Source: Secundilactobacillus angelensis (GTDB taxonomy: Bacteria > Bacillota > Bacilli > Lactobacillales > Lactobacillaceae). From it: a stretch of 64,000 nucleotides of DNA. The stretch is taken from assembly GCF_012641075.1 (NCBI RefSeq), contig NZ_JAAXLJ010000006.1:90184-154183 (forward strand), given 5' to 3'. The translations under genes were made by a program, and so were the position numbers. Below, piece after piece: positions 56,176 through 64,000 of the stretch. Positions within the stretch are counted from its first letter, which is position 1, and each line of letters begins with the position of its first letter. The notes under the pieces are model-generated. The model was not told the origin of the DNA, did no database searches, and worked only from the letters and a program-made list of their open reading frames with translations.

Positions 56176-57204
56176 ATGGTTAAAGTAGGTATTAATGGTT
56201 TTGGTCGAATCGGCCGGTTAGTATTACGCCGGGTACTAGAGTTAAACGACCCGGAAATTGAAGTGACTGCAATCAACGATTTAACGACACCGTCCATGCT
56301 GGCGTACTTGTTTAAGTATGATACCACTCATGGCACGGTGCCCTATGACGTATCCGCCACTGAAGACTCTTTGATTATTGATGGTCGCACCTTCCGCGTG
56401 TATGCAGAGCGTGACGCCAAGAACATCCCTTGGGTAGACAATAACGGCGTGGAAATGGTACTGGAATGTACCGGATTCTACACTTCTAAAGAAAAATCAC
56501 AGGCACACTTAGATGCTGGCGTGAAGAAAGTCCTGATTTCCGCTCCGGCTGGCCCGATGAAGACCATCGTCTACAACGTGAATGAAGAAACCCTCACCGC
56601 CGATGACACCATCATCTCGGCCGGATCCTGCACCACCAACGCATTAGCACCCATGGCTTACGCCTTAAATAAGGAGTTCGGACTGGAAGTGGGCACCATG
56701 ACGGTGATTCATGCCTTCACCAGCTCACAAATGATTCTCGATGGCCCTAAAGGCAGCAAGTTCCGGCCGAACCGAACCGCATCCGCCAACACGATTCCCC
56801 ATTCCACCGGTGCCGCCAAGGCAATTGGTCTGGTGATTCCAGAAATTGACGGTCATCTGCAAGGCCACGCGCAACGGGTAGCCGTGATTGACGGTTCCGT
56901 GTGCGAACTGGTTTCCGTATTAGCAACTGAAAACGTCACGGCAGATCAAGTGAACAATGCCATCAAGCCGTACACCGATGACAACCCATCCTTTGGTTGG
57001 AACGAAGACAGCATCGTATCCTCTGACATCATCGGCGATACCCACGGCGGCGTCTTTGACCCAACGCTGACGGAAGTCACCTCTAACGGTAAGTACCAAG
57101 TGGTGAAGACTGCGACCTGGTTTGATAACGAGTACGGTTTTGTTTCCAACATGGTGCGGACGGCTAAGGCGTTTGCGGAAGCGGAACATTTCGCAGATGC
57201 GTAG
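56176..57204 (+). CDS. gap: Type I glyceraldehyde-3-phosphate dehydrogenase (solitary copy)
   Basis: The enzyme oxidises glyceraldehyde-3-phosphate in glycolysis with NAD. The 342 aa protein starts [14 protein letters not shown] (ATG 56176 after AAGGAGG; ATG 56173 is an alternative). The catalytic cysteine is in [10 protein letters not shown], where the usual second cysteine of SCTTNCLAP is alanine. The active-site histidine lies in VIHAFTSSQ and the [10 protein letters not shown] end is normal. No cggR, pgk or tpiA is nearby, unlike the glycolytic operon, so this is probably a paralogue. Confidence 0.92.
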   Translation: MVKVGINGFGRIGRLVLRRVLELNDPEIEVTAINDLTTPSMLAYLFKYDTTHGTVPYDVSATEDSLIIDGRTFRVYAERDAKNIPWVDNNGVEMVLECTGFYTSKEKSQAHLDAGVKKVLISAPAGPMKTIVYNVNEETLTADDTIISAGSCTTNALAPMAYALNKEFGLEVGTMTVIHAFTSSQMILDGPKGSKFRPNRTASANTIPHSTGAAKAIGLVIPEIDGHLQGHAQRVAVIDGSVCELVSVLATENVTADQVNNAIKPYTDDNPSFGWNEDSIVSSDIIGDTHGGVFDPTLTEVTSNGKYQVVKTATWFDNEYGFVSNMVRTAKAFAEAEHFADA

Positions 57205-57288
57205 AACAGTGGGTGGAACAACTCGGTAGATTCCAGAATTTAAGGTAATTAATATCAAACAGTCACCAACATCAACTGAATATGTAAT

Positions 57289-57318
57289 AAAAGACACGAT
57301 CTTGGTCGTGTCTTTTTT
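57289..57318. terminator. Bidirectional terminator between gap and the lipoprotein gene
   Basis: AAAGACACGA pairs with TCGTGTCTTT and is followed by TTTTT; it lies between convergent genes. Confidence 0.85.
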
Positions 57319-57319
57319 G

Positions 57320-58132
57320 TCATTTCACACCATGGGTAGCCGGCGTATCGAAATTGGTTTCAGCTTTGCTGTTGCTCGTTTTAGTAATCAAGGCACCGGA
57401 GCCACTGTAATAACCGATGTACTGTGTGCCGCTAATCTTCAGTGGCTTGGCCATGAGATCCTGTGCGGTCAGCTTGATGTCACGGCGCTGTTGGACTTGC
57501 TTAACGGTACCATTAGTGGCAGTCCCGTAGACCCATTTTTGTGAGGATAACTGAATCGTCTCGCTGATAACCTGCTTGCCACTCTTGTTCTTCCCGACTT
57601 TGGCGGTGACGGGATAAGTATTCGTTGCGGTGAAATGAAGATTATGGGTTGATTGCGTGAACTGCTTGTATAGCCGTTGATCCTGTTTGGCTTGCGAATT
57701 AGCCTGAGCAATCCCCTTCTTATAGGTATACTGGTCGGAATTTTTTTGATTGGTTTTATCCGTTTTGAGCTGGCCAAGATAATTGTTCCGCTTGCTGGTG
57801 ACTTCGTGGTTGAAGGTCCTCTCCTCGTTGTTTTTGGCTAGATTAATAGCTTGGCTCACGCTTTTATGGTTCAGTTGGTTCAATGAGATGCCAGTTACTT
57901 GGTAGTCATTAACTTTACCCTTTTTCTGAACTAAAATATCACTGACCTGACTGTTCTTAGAAGGTGTGGGCGTATTCAGTCGGTACCAGATTTGTTGTCT
58001 GGCGTTTTGCGCCGTGGTGACAAAGGCCACTTTGCTGGCTTTAGCGGCATCCGTTTGCTGCCCGCACCCAGCGAGGCTGAGTAATGTCACACCCGCTAAG
58101 CTGATTAATGCAAATCGAAATAATTTCATCAT
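57320..58132 (-). CDS. Lipoprotein of unknown function
   Basis: The 270 aa protein has a lipoprotein signal with lipobox LAGC (cysteine near 23) and would be anchored on the outer face of the membrane. The mature part is Lys/Gln/Asn-rich and predicted helical (KASKVAFVTTAQNARQQIWY, INLAKNNEERTFNHEVTSKR) with no domain I know. The start follows GGGAGGAAAAG. It is a single-gene unit. Confidence 0.82.
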   Translation of the reverse strand: MMKLFRFALISLAGVTLLSLAGCGQQTDAAKASKVAFVTTAQNARQQIWYRLNTPTPSKNSQVSDILVQKKGKVNDYQVTGISLNQLNHKSVSQAINLAKNNEERTFNHEVTSKRNNYLGQLKTDKTNQKNSDQYTYKKGIAQANSQAKQDQRLYKQFTQSTHNLHFTATNTYPVTAKVGKNKSGKQVISETIQLSSQKWVYGTATNGTVKQVQQRRDIKLTAQDLMAKPLKISGTQYIGYYSGSGALITKTSNSKAETNFDTPATHGVK

Positions 58133-58374
58133 CTTTTCCTCCCAATCATTACCATGCTATTTCTAGCTTACCGTTGCTGATTTCTCAATGCAATCCCAGG
58201 TCATTCCGGAGATTACTGGCTTATACGGGAGAATTCGTCATTGATAGCGGTTACATTCAGATTCAATCTTCCCAACAGTAGTGGTTTAGTTGTAAGATAA
58301 ACAAGTTGTTATCAACTAACCAAATGTAACTTATAGATGAAGCAAAAAATTTGTAATTGAAAGAAGGCTCTTTC

Positions 58375-59886
58375 GTGTCAAAACGGAACATTTTTATCGT
58401 TACCTGTGCCCTGCTGCTATCCAACGCCATGAGTGGTCTTGATAACACCATTATTAACACTGCGTTACCCGCTATTATTTCGGACCTTCATGGGATCGAG
58501 CTGATGGGCTGGATCGTCGCCGTCTTCCTATTGGGAACGGCGGTCAGCACACCGCTTTGGAGCAAGTTAGGCGAACACATTGGCAACAAACAGGCTTACC
58601 AATTAGCCGCCATGTTCTTCGTGGTGGGTTCTTTGCTGCAAGGTCTGTCGCCGAACATCGTCTTTCTGATCGTTTCTCGAACCATAGCCGGAATCGGGAA
58701 CGGTGGCGTGGTCTCGCTGCCGTATATCATTTACGCTCATTTATACGAAAATCCCCGCAAACGAATGAAAGTCTTGGCCTTCGTCTCAGCCAGCTACAGC
58801 ATGGCAACGATTATCGGCCCGTTAGTCGGCGGCTATATTGTCGATGCCTTCAGTTGGCACTGGGTATTCTTCTTAAACGTTCCAGTTGGCTTGATATCAG
58901 CAATTCTGGTGCAGATCTACTACAAGTCCGATCCGAAATACCGGGTGGACAGTGCCGTGGACTACGCCGGTGCCTGCCTCATGAGTGTCGGTTTGATTGC
59001 CTTACTTGCCGGCATTGAAATGATTGGTACGGTTAATTCACTGATTGTGATTGCGGTAGCCATGTTCGCCGTCATTTGCCTCGGGGTGCTCTTCCACATT
59101 GAAGGCCACGTTGAAGATCCGATTATTCCTCGACGATTGTTTAAGAACCGCCCGTTGATGATTGATTTCGGCTTATTCATGATTATTTGGGCAGCGTTTT
59201 TGGGTTTCTTAATCTACAGTCCTATGTGGGCACAAGCGTTGCTTGGAACCAGCGCCTTAATTGGTGGTGCCACGCAGATTCCTAGCTCATTTACAGACTT
59301 CGTTGGCTCCGGTTCAGTCTCGACTATGCGCCGCTTTCTTAGACCGCAAAAAGTGATTGCATTGGGAATCATCACGTTGGTGGTAGCCTTCCTGTTGATG
59401 GTCGTCATGGGCGTTAAAGCCCCTTACTGGCTACTGTTGGTCGCTGGTGCCTTTGAAGGCTTTGGTAATGGCGCCTGCTTCAACGAACTGCAAGTTAAGG
59501 TGCAAGAGGATGCCGAAGCTCAAGACGTCCCTGTCGCTACTTCCTTTAGCTTCCTGGTGCGCATGCTCAGTCAAACCTTCATGGCTTCCATTTTCGGCTT
59601 GATTATGAACAGCGCATTACGTCGCGGTGTTGCTGCTTCCGGTGGTCAAATTACCATGAAAATGATGAACAAATTAAGTGACGCTCAAAGCGTTGGCTCA
59701 TTGCCAGCGCGATTGATTCCGCAGATGCGGGTGATTCTGCATAACGGGCTGCATAACATTATGCTAGTTTCGCTAGTATTGATGCTGATTGCTGGCGGCA
59801 TCAACATTTGGGCCCAGCAGTTGGAGAAAATTAAGTATGCGCGATTGGCAAAACGTGCAACGGAGCGTGCTAAATCGGCTTCATAG
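58375..59886 (+). CDS. MFS multidrug-type exporter (DHA2, 14-helix family)
   Basis: The 503 aa protein (GTG start after AAGGCTCTTTC) has about 14 membrane helices. Motif D1 (LDNTIINTALPAIISDL) and motif A-like PLWSKLGEHIGNK are visible, as is motif C-like GPLVGGYIVD. Members export drugs or bile salts by proton antiport. It is convergent with a MarR repressor 98 bases away. The substrate is not inferable. Loop residues RRFLRPQK replace a usual cytoplasmic motif. Confidence 0.85.
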   Translation: MSKRNIFIVTCALLLSNAMSGLDNTIINTALPAIISDLHGIELMGWIVAVFLLGTAVSTPLWSKLGEHIGNKQAYQLAAMFFVVGSLLQGLSPNIVFLIVSRTIAGIGNGGVVSLPYIIYAHLYENPRKRMKVLAFVSASYSMATIIGPLVGGYIVDAFSWHWVFFLNVPVGLISAILVQIYYKSDPKYRVDSAVDYAGACLMSVGLIALLAGIEMIGTVNSLIVIAVAMFAVICLGVLFHIEGHVEDPIIPRRLFKNRPLMIDFGLFMIIWAAFLGFLIYSPMWAQALLGTSALIGGATQIPSSFTDFVGSGSVSTMRRFLRPQKVIALGIITLVVAFLLMVVMGVKAPYWLLLVAGAFEGFGNGACFNELQVKVQEDAEAQDVPVATSFSFLVRMLSQTFMASIFGLIMNSALRRGVAASGGQITMKMMNKLSDAQSVGSLPARLIPQMRVILHNGLHNIMLVSLVLMLIAGGINIWAQQLEKIKYARLAKRATERAKSAS

Positions 59887-59915
59887 TGAAAATCAGCACC
59901 TACCACATCAGACAA

Positions 59916-59954
59916 AAAAGCGGTAACCCATAAGACCACTGGGTTACCGCTTTT
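59916..59954. terminator. Bidirectional terminator between the MFS gene and marR-like gene
   Basis: A 15-bp stem (59916-59930 and 59940-59954) with a nine-base loop has T-runs on both strands. Confidence 0.9.
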
Positions 59955-59983
59955 GTCATACACTCTGGGACATTAACACTTTC

Positions 59984-60430
59984 TTACACGCTCTTGCTTC
60001 TCTGAATCAGCTCCCGCATTACCTTATCCAATGCCTCGGCAAACGGCGCGTTGACATCAATGTGACTTCGATCTAACCGTTGTTGCCACCACTGATTTCG
60101 GATATCGACAATTTTGGGGACGACTTGGCTGCCAGCTGCCGTAATTCTGATCACGTTGGTCGTCTTGTTATCCAGCGATTGGGTCTGTGACACGTAGCCC
60201 AGTTCCGTTAGTCGCTTGATTTCCCTGGTGATTTGACCCTTATTGATCACCAGCCTCTTGGCGAGTTCGTTTTGACTGTGCTCCCCTTGCTGTTCCAGCA
60301 AAAGTAATATGTATGCGTTGGTGACGTTGAGTTTCAACGTCTTGTAAATCGGTTGTGTATCCCGTTGAAAGGCCCGGTGAATAATCGAGAAACTCTGAGC
60401 CAGATCACCTGGAAAAGTTTGTAAAGTCAA
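59984..60430 (-). CDS. MarR-family transcriptional regulator
   Basis: The 148 aa protein has the MarR winged helix: LEQQGEHSQNELAKRLVINKGQITREIKRLTELGYV and the wing DNKTTNVIRITAAG. The TTG start at 60430 is preferred because AGGAGGG lies six bases upstream; the ATG nine codons earlier is followed by that site. It is divergent from the ECF operon 320 bases away and convergent with the MFS exporter; either could be its target. Confidence 0.85.
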   Translation of the reverse strand: MTLQTFPGDLAQSFSIIHRAFQRDTQPIYKTLKLNVTNAYILLLLEQQGEHSQNELAKRLVINKGQITREIKRLTELGYVSQTQSLDNKTTNVIRITAAGSQVVPKIVDIRNQWWQQRLDRSHIDVNAPFAEALDKVMRELIQRSKSV

Positions 60431-60464
60431 AGTTATCCCTCCTGCTGCGTACGTCATTGATTTA

Positions 60465-60492
60465 ATTATACCGTTAGATACCGGTATTTGAA
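60465..60492 (-). promoter_or_regulatory. Promoter and putative operator of the MarR gene
   Basis: On the minus strand TTCAAA and TATAAT are spaced by 16 bases. The palindrome ATACCGGTAT (60478-60487) lies in the spacer and is a likely MarR autoregulation site. Confidence 0.6.
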
Positions 60493-60609
60493 CATAAACT
60501 TTAAAATCTCCGAAAAAACTTCTGCTATACCGCTGACGTGATCGATATCAACAGCAGGTATTGGCGTTCGCGAATCACTAAAATAATTGACAATATCAAA
60601 CTAATTTTC

Positions 60610-60638
60610 TTGACAAGTGCCTGAAAATAGCTTAAATT
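60610..60638 (+). promoter_or_regulatory. Promoter of the ECF transporter operon
   Basis: A perfect TTGACA is followed after 17 bases by TAAATT, giving a leader of about 105 bases. No known riboswitch (TPP, FMN, cobalamin, preQ1, folate) pattern was recognised in it. Confidence 0.6.
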
Positions 60639-60750
60639 GGTCTTCAATAAAATAAAAGTACAAAACGCCTTTATTGTCATACTTTTTAAGTTATTTTTAC
60701 TTTTATTTTAGAGCATTCACTATCTAATATTTCATAGAGGAGAGTTTAGC

Positions 60751-61365
60751 ATGAAGGAAAATGGGATTGAAAATAAGGGTAATCGATTCAGTATGTGGAA
60801 ACTGCATTTATCAGTGGCCACTGTCACACTGATTCCAGCAGCTGTTGGGATCAACTACGTAGCGAAAGCATTCGCTGAAGGGTTGAAGTTGCCACTGTGG
60901 TTAGGATCATTAGGGACTTACTTAGCTAGTATGCTGGCTGGCCCCACTGCCGGTGCAATCAGCGGCTTTATCAACAACATTATTTATGGCTTAACCCTAT
61001 CACCCGTTTCAACCGTTTATTCAATTACTAGTATCGCTATTGGTATCGTTGTCGGCGTGCTATTCAACCGCGGCTGGTTCACGAATGCCAAGCGGGTATT
61101 CGTTTCAGCTATTCTAATTGCGTTGACATCCGCTATTATTTCCACTCCGCTGAATGTTATTTTCTGGGGTGGTCAAACTGGTATTCCGTGGGGCGACGCA
61201 CTTTTTGCCGGGATGATCGGTAACCACATCAACATCTGGATTGCTTCATTCACTGACGAATTCGTACTGGATATCTTGGACAAAGTCGTTGTGGCCTACA
61301 TTGCTTTCTTCATTTATCGTCAATTACCACAACGCATGATCAATTACTTTAAGGACAATCAATAA
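60751..61365 (+). CDS. ECF transporter S component (dedicated system)
   Basis: The 204 aa membrane protein has six helices and Ala/Gly-rich packing (TYLASMLAGPTAGAISGFINNIIYGL), typical of ECF substrate-capture subunits. It heads a complete group I ECF operon. Its ligand is unknown; it is not recognisably BioY, ThiT, RibU or CbiM. The stop of S and start of T overlap (TAATG). The ATG follows AGAGGAGAG. Confidence 0.8.
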   Translation: MKENGIENKGNRFSMWKLHLSVATVTLIPAAVGINYVAKAFAEGLKLPLWLGSLGTYLASMLAGPTAGAISGFINNIIYGLTLSPVSTVYSITSIAIGIVVGVLFNRGWFTNAKRVFVSAILIALTSAIISTPLNVIFWGGQTGIPWGDALFAGMIGNHINIWIASFTDEFVLDILDKVVVAYIAFFIYRQLPQRMINYFKDNQ

Positions 61366-62156
61366 TGGAAATTCGGGATAATAGTATTCAAAGAATAGCA
61401 CAGATGCACTGGTATAACTTTGTCGACCCGGTGACAAAACTGTTGTTGGCACTGTTTTTAACCATGCTGTCGTTTGACTTTACCAACCTCTATTTTGAGG
61501 CTGGACTGGTGTTGTTTTCACTGATGCTGTTACTCTTGTCCCGGCTATCTTCAGCCACTATCAACGCGGTATCATTCTGTTTATTTCTAATTGCCACCAT
61601 GGTCTTGATTCAAGGCTTATTCTACAGTGGCAATATTCATCCGTTGTTCTCAGTGATGCGCATCACCTTCTATCGGGAAGGCTTCTTATATGCCCTGACG
61701 ATGAGCGCACGGATTCTGATCATTATCTTCGCCATTGGCTTTTTCATGAGTACCACCACCGTCTCGGAAAACGCTAAGTATCTCGAATCCATCGGCATGC
61801 CATATAAGCTCGTCTACCTGCTGATGTCGGTTTGCTACATCCTGCCGCAGATTCAGCAGAACATGAAAAAGATTCAGTTTGCGGAACGGGCACGGGGTAT
61901 TAATCCGCAAAAAACGGTCACTCAAAAAGTGCGTTCCATTTTACCGATTCTGATTCCGCTGATCATAAAGACTTTTGACCAGTCCATTAACCGGTCAATT
62001 ACCTTACAGCTACGGGGCTTTGATAGTCCAAGCCGAACGCTGGCAACGCCGAAGTATCGCTATTTTCAGACCAAGTTGAGTCATTATTTATTAACTCTGG
62101 TCACTATTTTATTAATCGGGTGGAAGCTATGGCAAATAATCAGCAAATTTCTATAA
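61365..62156 (+). CDS. ECF transporter transmembrane subunit EcfT
   Basis: The 263 aa protein couples ATPases to the S component. It has four to five helices and the two cytoplasmic coupling helices with the Ala/X-Arg-Gly motifs: ARGINPQK (about 178) and LRGFDSPSR (about 220). It overlaps the following ATPase gene by 28 bases. Confidence 0.88.
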   Translation: MEIRDNSIQRIAQMHWYNFVDPVTKLLLALFLTMLSFDFTNLYFEAGLVLFSLMLLLLSRLSSATINAVSFCLFLIATMVLIQGLFYSGNIHPLFSVMRITFYREGFLYALTMSARILIIIFAIGFFMSTTTVSENAKYLESIGMPYKLVYLLMSVCYILPQIQQNMKKIQFAERARGINPQKTVTQKVRSILPILIPLIIKTFDQSINRSITLQLRGFDSPSRTLATPKYRYFQTKLSHYLLTLVTILLIGWKLWQIISKFL

Positions 62157-62971
62157 ATGATCTTAGTTTCACCTATCGGCATGATAGCAAAACCGTGCTT
62201 CATGACATCTCGGTATCGGCACCGCTGAATAGCATCATCGGCATTATTGGCAACCATAACGCCGGCAAAACGACTCTGTGTCGGTTGCTAGCGGGCATCA
62301 TTCCCAATATGATGTCTGGACAGTTATCCGGTGACATTCACATCGGTAACTTATCCCCGACACATGACTGGTCTGCTCTTAATCGGCAGACCGGTTTTGT
62401 GCTGCAAGACCCTGCTAGCCAGTTAAGTGGCCTGGCAGATACAGTGGCGGACGAAATTGCCTTTGATCTGTTGAACCATGGGGTCGCTGAAGCTGAAATT
62501 CAACGCCGGGTAGCAGACGTTGCAGCGCAATTACAGTTGACTGCACAGTTACAGCAATCACCTAACTCATTGTCAGGAGGACAGCTACAACGGCTGGCGA
62601 TTGCTACTGCCATTGTCACTGAGCCTACCCTGCTCATTTTAGATAACCCTACCAGTGAGATGGATCCACAGGGTCGCCGCGCATTTTTCGAGTGGTTACG
62701 GCGTATCAAGAACACCACGATTTTGCTAGTTTCAAACGAAATTGATGATTTGTGCGAAATTGCGGATCGACTGTGGCTATTAGCGGACGGAGAACTGGTG
62801 AGTCAAGGCACACCACTGGAAGTGATCAATCAGTTAAAGTCTGAATGGCAGATTGGTACGCCTAAGATCTATCAACTCGCTAAATTAATGGATTGGTCGC
62901 TTGGTGCTGATTTATTTCCAGTCAACATCAACCAGCTAAGGGGGTGCCTACATGACCGCGATTCAAATTAA
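62129..62971 (+). CDS. ECF ATPase A with degenerate catalytic residues
   Basis: The 280 aa ABC ATPase (ATG 62129 after GGGTGG) has Walker A GNHNAGKTT at 41-49 and a perfect signature SLSGGQLQR, but Walker B reads LLILDNPTSEMDP, so the catalytic glutamate is asparagine. The switch histidine is also replaced (LLVSNEID). Its partner shows the opposite pattern, so the heterodimer should have one working ATP site. It is the third gene of the ECF operon. Confidence 0.88.
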   Translation: MANNQQISINDLSFTYRHDSKTVLHDISVSAPLNSIIGIIGNHNAGKTTLCRLLAGIIPNMMSGQLSGDIHIGNLSPTHDWSALNRQTGFVLQDPASQLSGLADTVADEIAFDLLNHGVAEAEIQRRVADVAAQLQLTAQLQQSPNSLSGGQLQRLAIATAIVTEPTLLILDNPTSEMDPQGRRAFFEWLRRIKNTTILLVSNEIDDLCEIADRLWLLADGELVSQGTPLEVINQLKSEWQIGTPKIYQLAKLMDWSLGADLFPVNINQLRGCLHDRDSN

Positions 62972-63755
62972 TAATTTAAGTTATCAGTACCCCACCAGCG
63001 ACTTTAAGCTTTCGATTAACCAACTGAACATGACTGAAAATCTGGTCGCTATCGCCGGGCAAAATGGTGCCGGCAAGTCCACCCTGTTCAAGCTGCTCAC
63101 TGGTTTGGTGCAACTACAAGCTGGTGAGATTCAGATTAATCAGCATGACCTCGCTGGTTTAACGCCGGAAGATCGGCTCAAGACCATTGGCATCGTCTTT
63201 CAAGATCCCAGTTCACAGCTCTTTAACGCCACTGTGCAGCAGGAAGTTGCTTGGAGTTTGTCACAGACGGGAACTGACGCAGCGGTAGTTGCTGAAAAAG
63301 TCGATCAAGTATTGACGACAGTCGGCTTGATTGACTCGAAGGATAAGAATCCTTTCGACCTCTCGATGCCAGAAAAGAAACTGCTGTCAATCGCAACGGT
63401 TCTAGCCGTGGACCCACAGATTTATCTCTTCGATGAACCAATGATTTCACTGGATTGGCCGAGCCAGCAGTTGGTAACACGTATTATGCAACAACTCGCT
63501 CATGAGGACCATCAGGTGATTACAATCACTCATGATATGGATTGGCTGGCGGCAACGTTCTCTAAGGTGTATGTGCTGACAGAGGGCAAAGTGAGCTTTG
63601 AAGGGACACCTGAAGCTTTCTTTGGTGAATCCGGATTGGCACAGGAAACAGGACTACTAACGCCGCGGATCATGACGATTGCTCAGGAAGTATTGGGTGA
63701 TTCTCGGGTCTATTTGACACCGGAGGATTATTGGGAGAAAAAACATACAAGTTAA
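62952..63755 (+). CDS. ECF ATPase A' with intact Walker B and degenerate signature
   Basis: The 267 aa ABC ATPase has Walker A AGQNGAGKST (near 34-43), Q-loop FQDPSSQLFNATV, Walker B IYLFDEPMISLD with catalytic glutamate and switch TITHD. The ABC signature, normally LSGGQ, reads LSMPEKK. It completes the ECF heterodimer with the preceding gene, which it overlaps by 20 bases. The ATG follows GGGGGTG. Confidence 0.9.
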   Translation: MTAIQINNLSYQYPTSDFKLSINQLNMTENLVAIAGQNGAGKSTLFKLLTGLVQLQAGEIQINQHDLAGLTPEDRLKTIGIVFQDPSSQLFNATVQQEVAWSLSQTGTDAAVVAEKVDQVLTTVGLIDSKDKNPFDLSMPEKKLLSIATVLAVDPQIYLFDEPMISLDWPSQQLVTRIMQQLAHEDHQVITITHDMDWLAATFSKVYVLTEGKVSFEGTPEAFFGESGLAQETGLLTPRIMTIAQEVLGDSRVYLTPEDYWEKKHTS

Positions 63756-63770
63756 CTTAGTATGATATAC

Positions 63771-63818
63771 AAAAGTCCCGCTTCTTACACTCAAAGGTGT
63801 AAATGAAGCGGGGCTTTT
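63771..63818 (+). terminator. Terminator of the ECF operon
   Basis: A long stem (CCCGCTTC with GAAGCGGG, extended inward by TTACAC/GTGTAA) ends in CTTTT, 16 bases past the last gene. Confidence 0.85.
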
Positions 63819-63842
63819 CATTAGGTGAAAACGAACCATAAA

Positions 63843-63877
63843 AAAACACCCTTTCCTCCACATGGAAAAGGTGTTTT
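63843..63877 (-). terminator. Minus-strand terminator-like hairpin
   Basis: AAAACACC(C)TTTCC pairs with GGAAA(A)GGTGTTTT; read on the minus strand it is followed by a T-run. No minus-strand gene is visible between it and the right edge. Confidence 0.5.
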
Positions 63878-63912
63878 GAACGTAATATAACGAGTATATT
63901 AGGTTCTACAAT

Positions 63913-63960
63913 ATCTGTTGTTGGTAATAGATTTTATCTATTACTGATAACAGATTTTTT
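63913..63960 (+). terminator. Wobble-paired hairpin with U-tract on the plus strand
   Basis: A 20-bp stem (63913-63932 and 63936-63955) pairs completely only in plus-strand RNA, using three G-U pairs, and is followed by six T. It is a terminator or the 3' end of a short transcript. Confidence 0.55.
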
Positions 63961-63978
63961 GTTACACTACTATTTAAT

Positions 63979-64000
63979 AAAAAAACGGGCATTCCCGCCC
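63979..64000 (-). terminator. Minus-strand terminator at the right edge
   Basis: GGGC and GCCC flank a six-base loop, and seven T follow on the minus strand. It likely ends a minus-strand gene lying beyond the window. Confidence 0.6.

Overview
The window looks like a chromosome segment of a lactobacillus (Lactobacillaceae, Bacillota). The evidence is the LPQTNE-type sortase signals, the strong AGGAGG-like ribosome binding sites, a D-Ala-D-Ala-ligase homologue with the phenylalanine typical of D-lactate-incorporating lactobacilli, a cydABCD/menA respiration block, and a Wzd-Wze-Wzb exopolysaccharide locus. No rRNA, tRNA or CRISPR array was found. The genus cannot be fixed from the sequence alone.

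Layout. 1-4.3 kb: DNA repair pair pcrA-ligA (ligA runs off the left edge) and a degenerate PurK-like ATP-grasp protein. 4.4-14 kb: a UPF0316 membrane protein, xpt, then a respiration module: menA and a polyprenyl synthase (quinone tail), and cydA-cydB plus cydD-cydC (cytochrome bd and its assembly exporter). 14-21 kb: DUF2187 protein, diguanylate cyclase, ddl, an ECF S component, an NrtR-like regulator, a higBA toxin-antitoxin pair and small envelope proteins. 21-31 kb: three wall-anchored LPQTNE proteins (two are tandem paralogues), interrupted by an ATPase/RloB-like pair resembling an abortive-infection system. 31-49 kb: a cell-surface glycosyltransferase and a large exopolysaccharide cluster read leftward (wzd, wze, wzb, priming transferase, glycosyltransferases, wzy, CDP-glycerol transferase, glf, wzx, acyltransferase, rfbB), with an LCP ligase, a ROK glucokinase and galU upstream. 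A complete IS3-family element sits between glk and galU. 52-58 kb: unknown genes, a three-gene toxin-antitoxin-chaperone (TAC) operon with a SecB-like protein, an orphan CopY-type regulator with a cop box, a solitary GAPDH and a lipoprotein. 58-64 kb: an MFS exporter, a MarR regulator, and a complete dedicated ECF vitamin/metal-type transporter (S-T-A-A').

How the genes work together. menA, the polyprenyl synthase and cydABCD would together allow quinone-dependent oxygen respiration if haem and a quinone precursor are available. In the polysaccharide locus, galU supplies UDP-glucose, Glf supplies UDP-galactofuranose for a Gtf3-like transferase, and the TagF-like protein would add glycerol phosphate. 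Export is by Wzx/Wzy under the Wzb/Wzd/Wze phosphoregulatory system.

Most notable observations: the MqsR-like/HTH/SecB-like TAC operon at 54.0-55.5 kb; a wzy gene whose start is out of frame by one base inside an A7 tract (possible phase switch); an ECF ATPase pair with complementary degenerate sites; and an RloA/RloB-like defence candidate inserted among adhesin genes.
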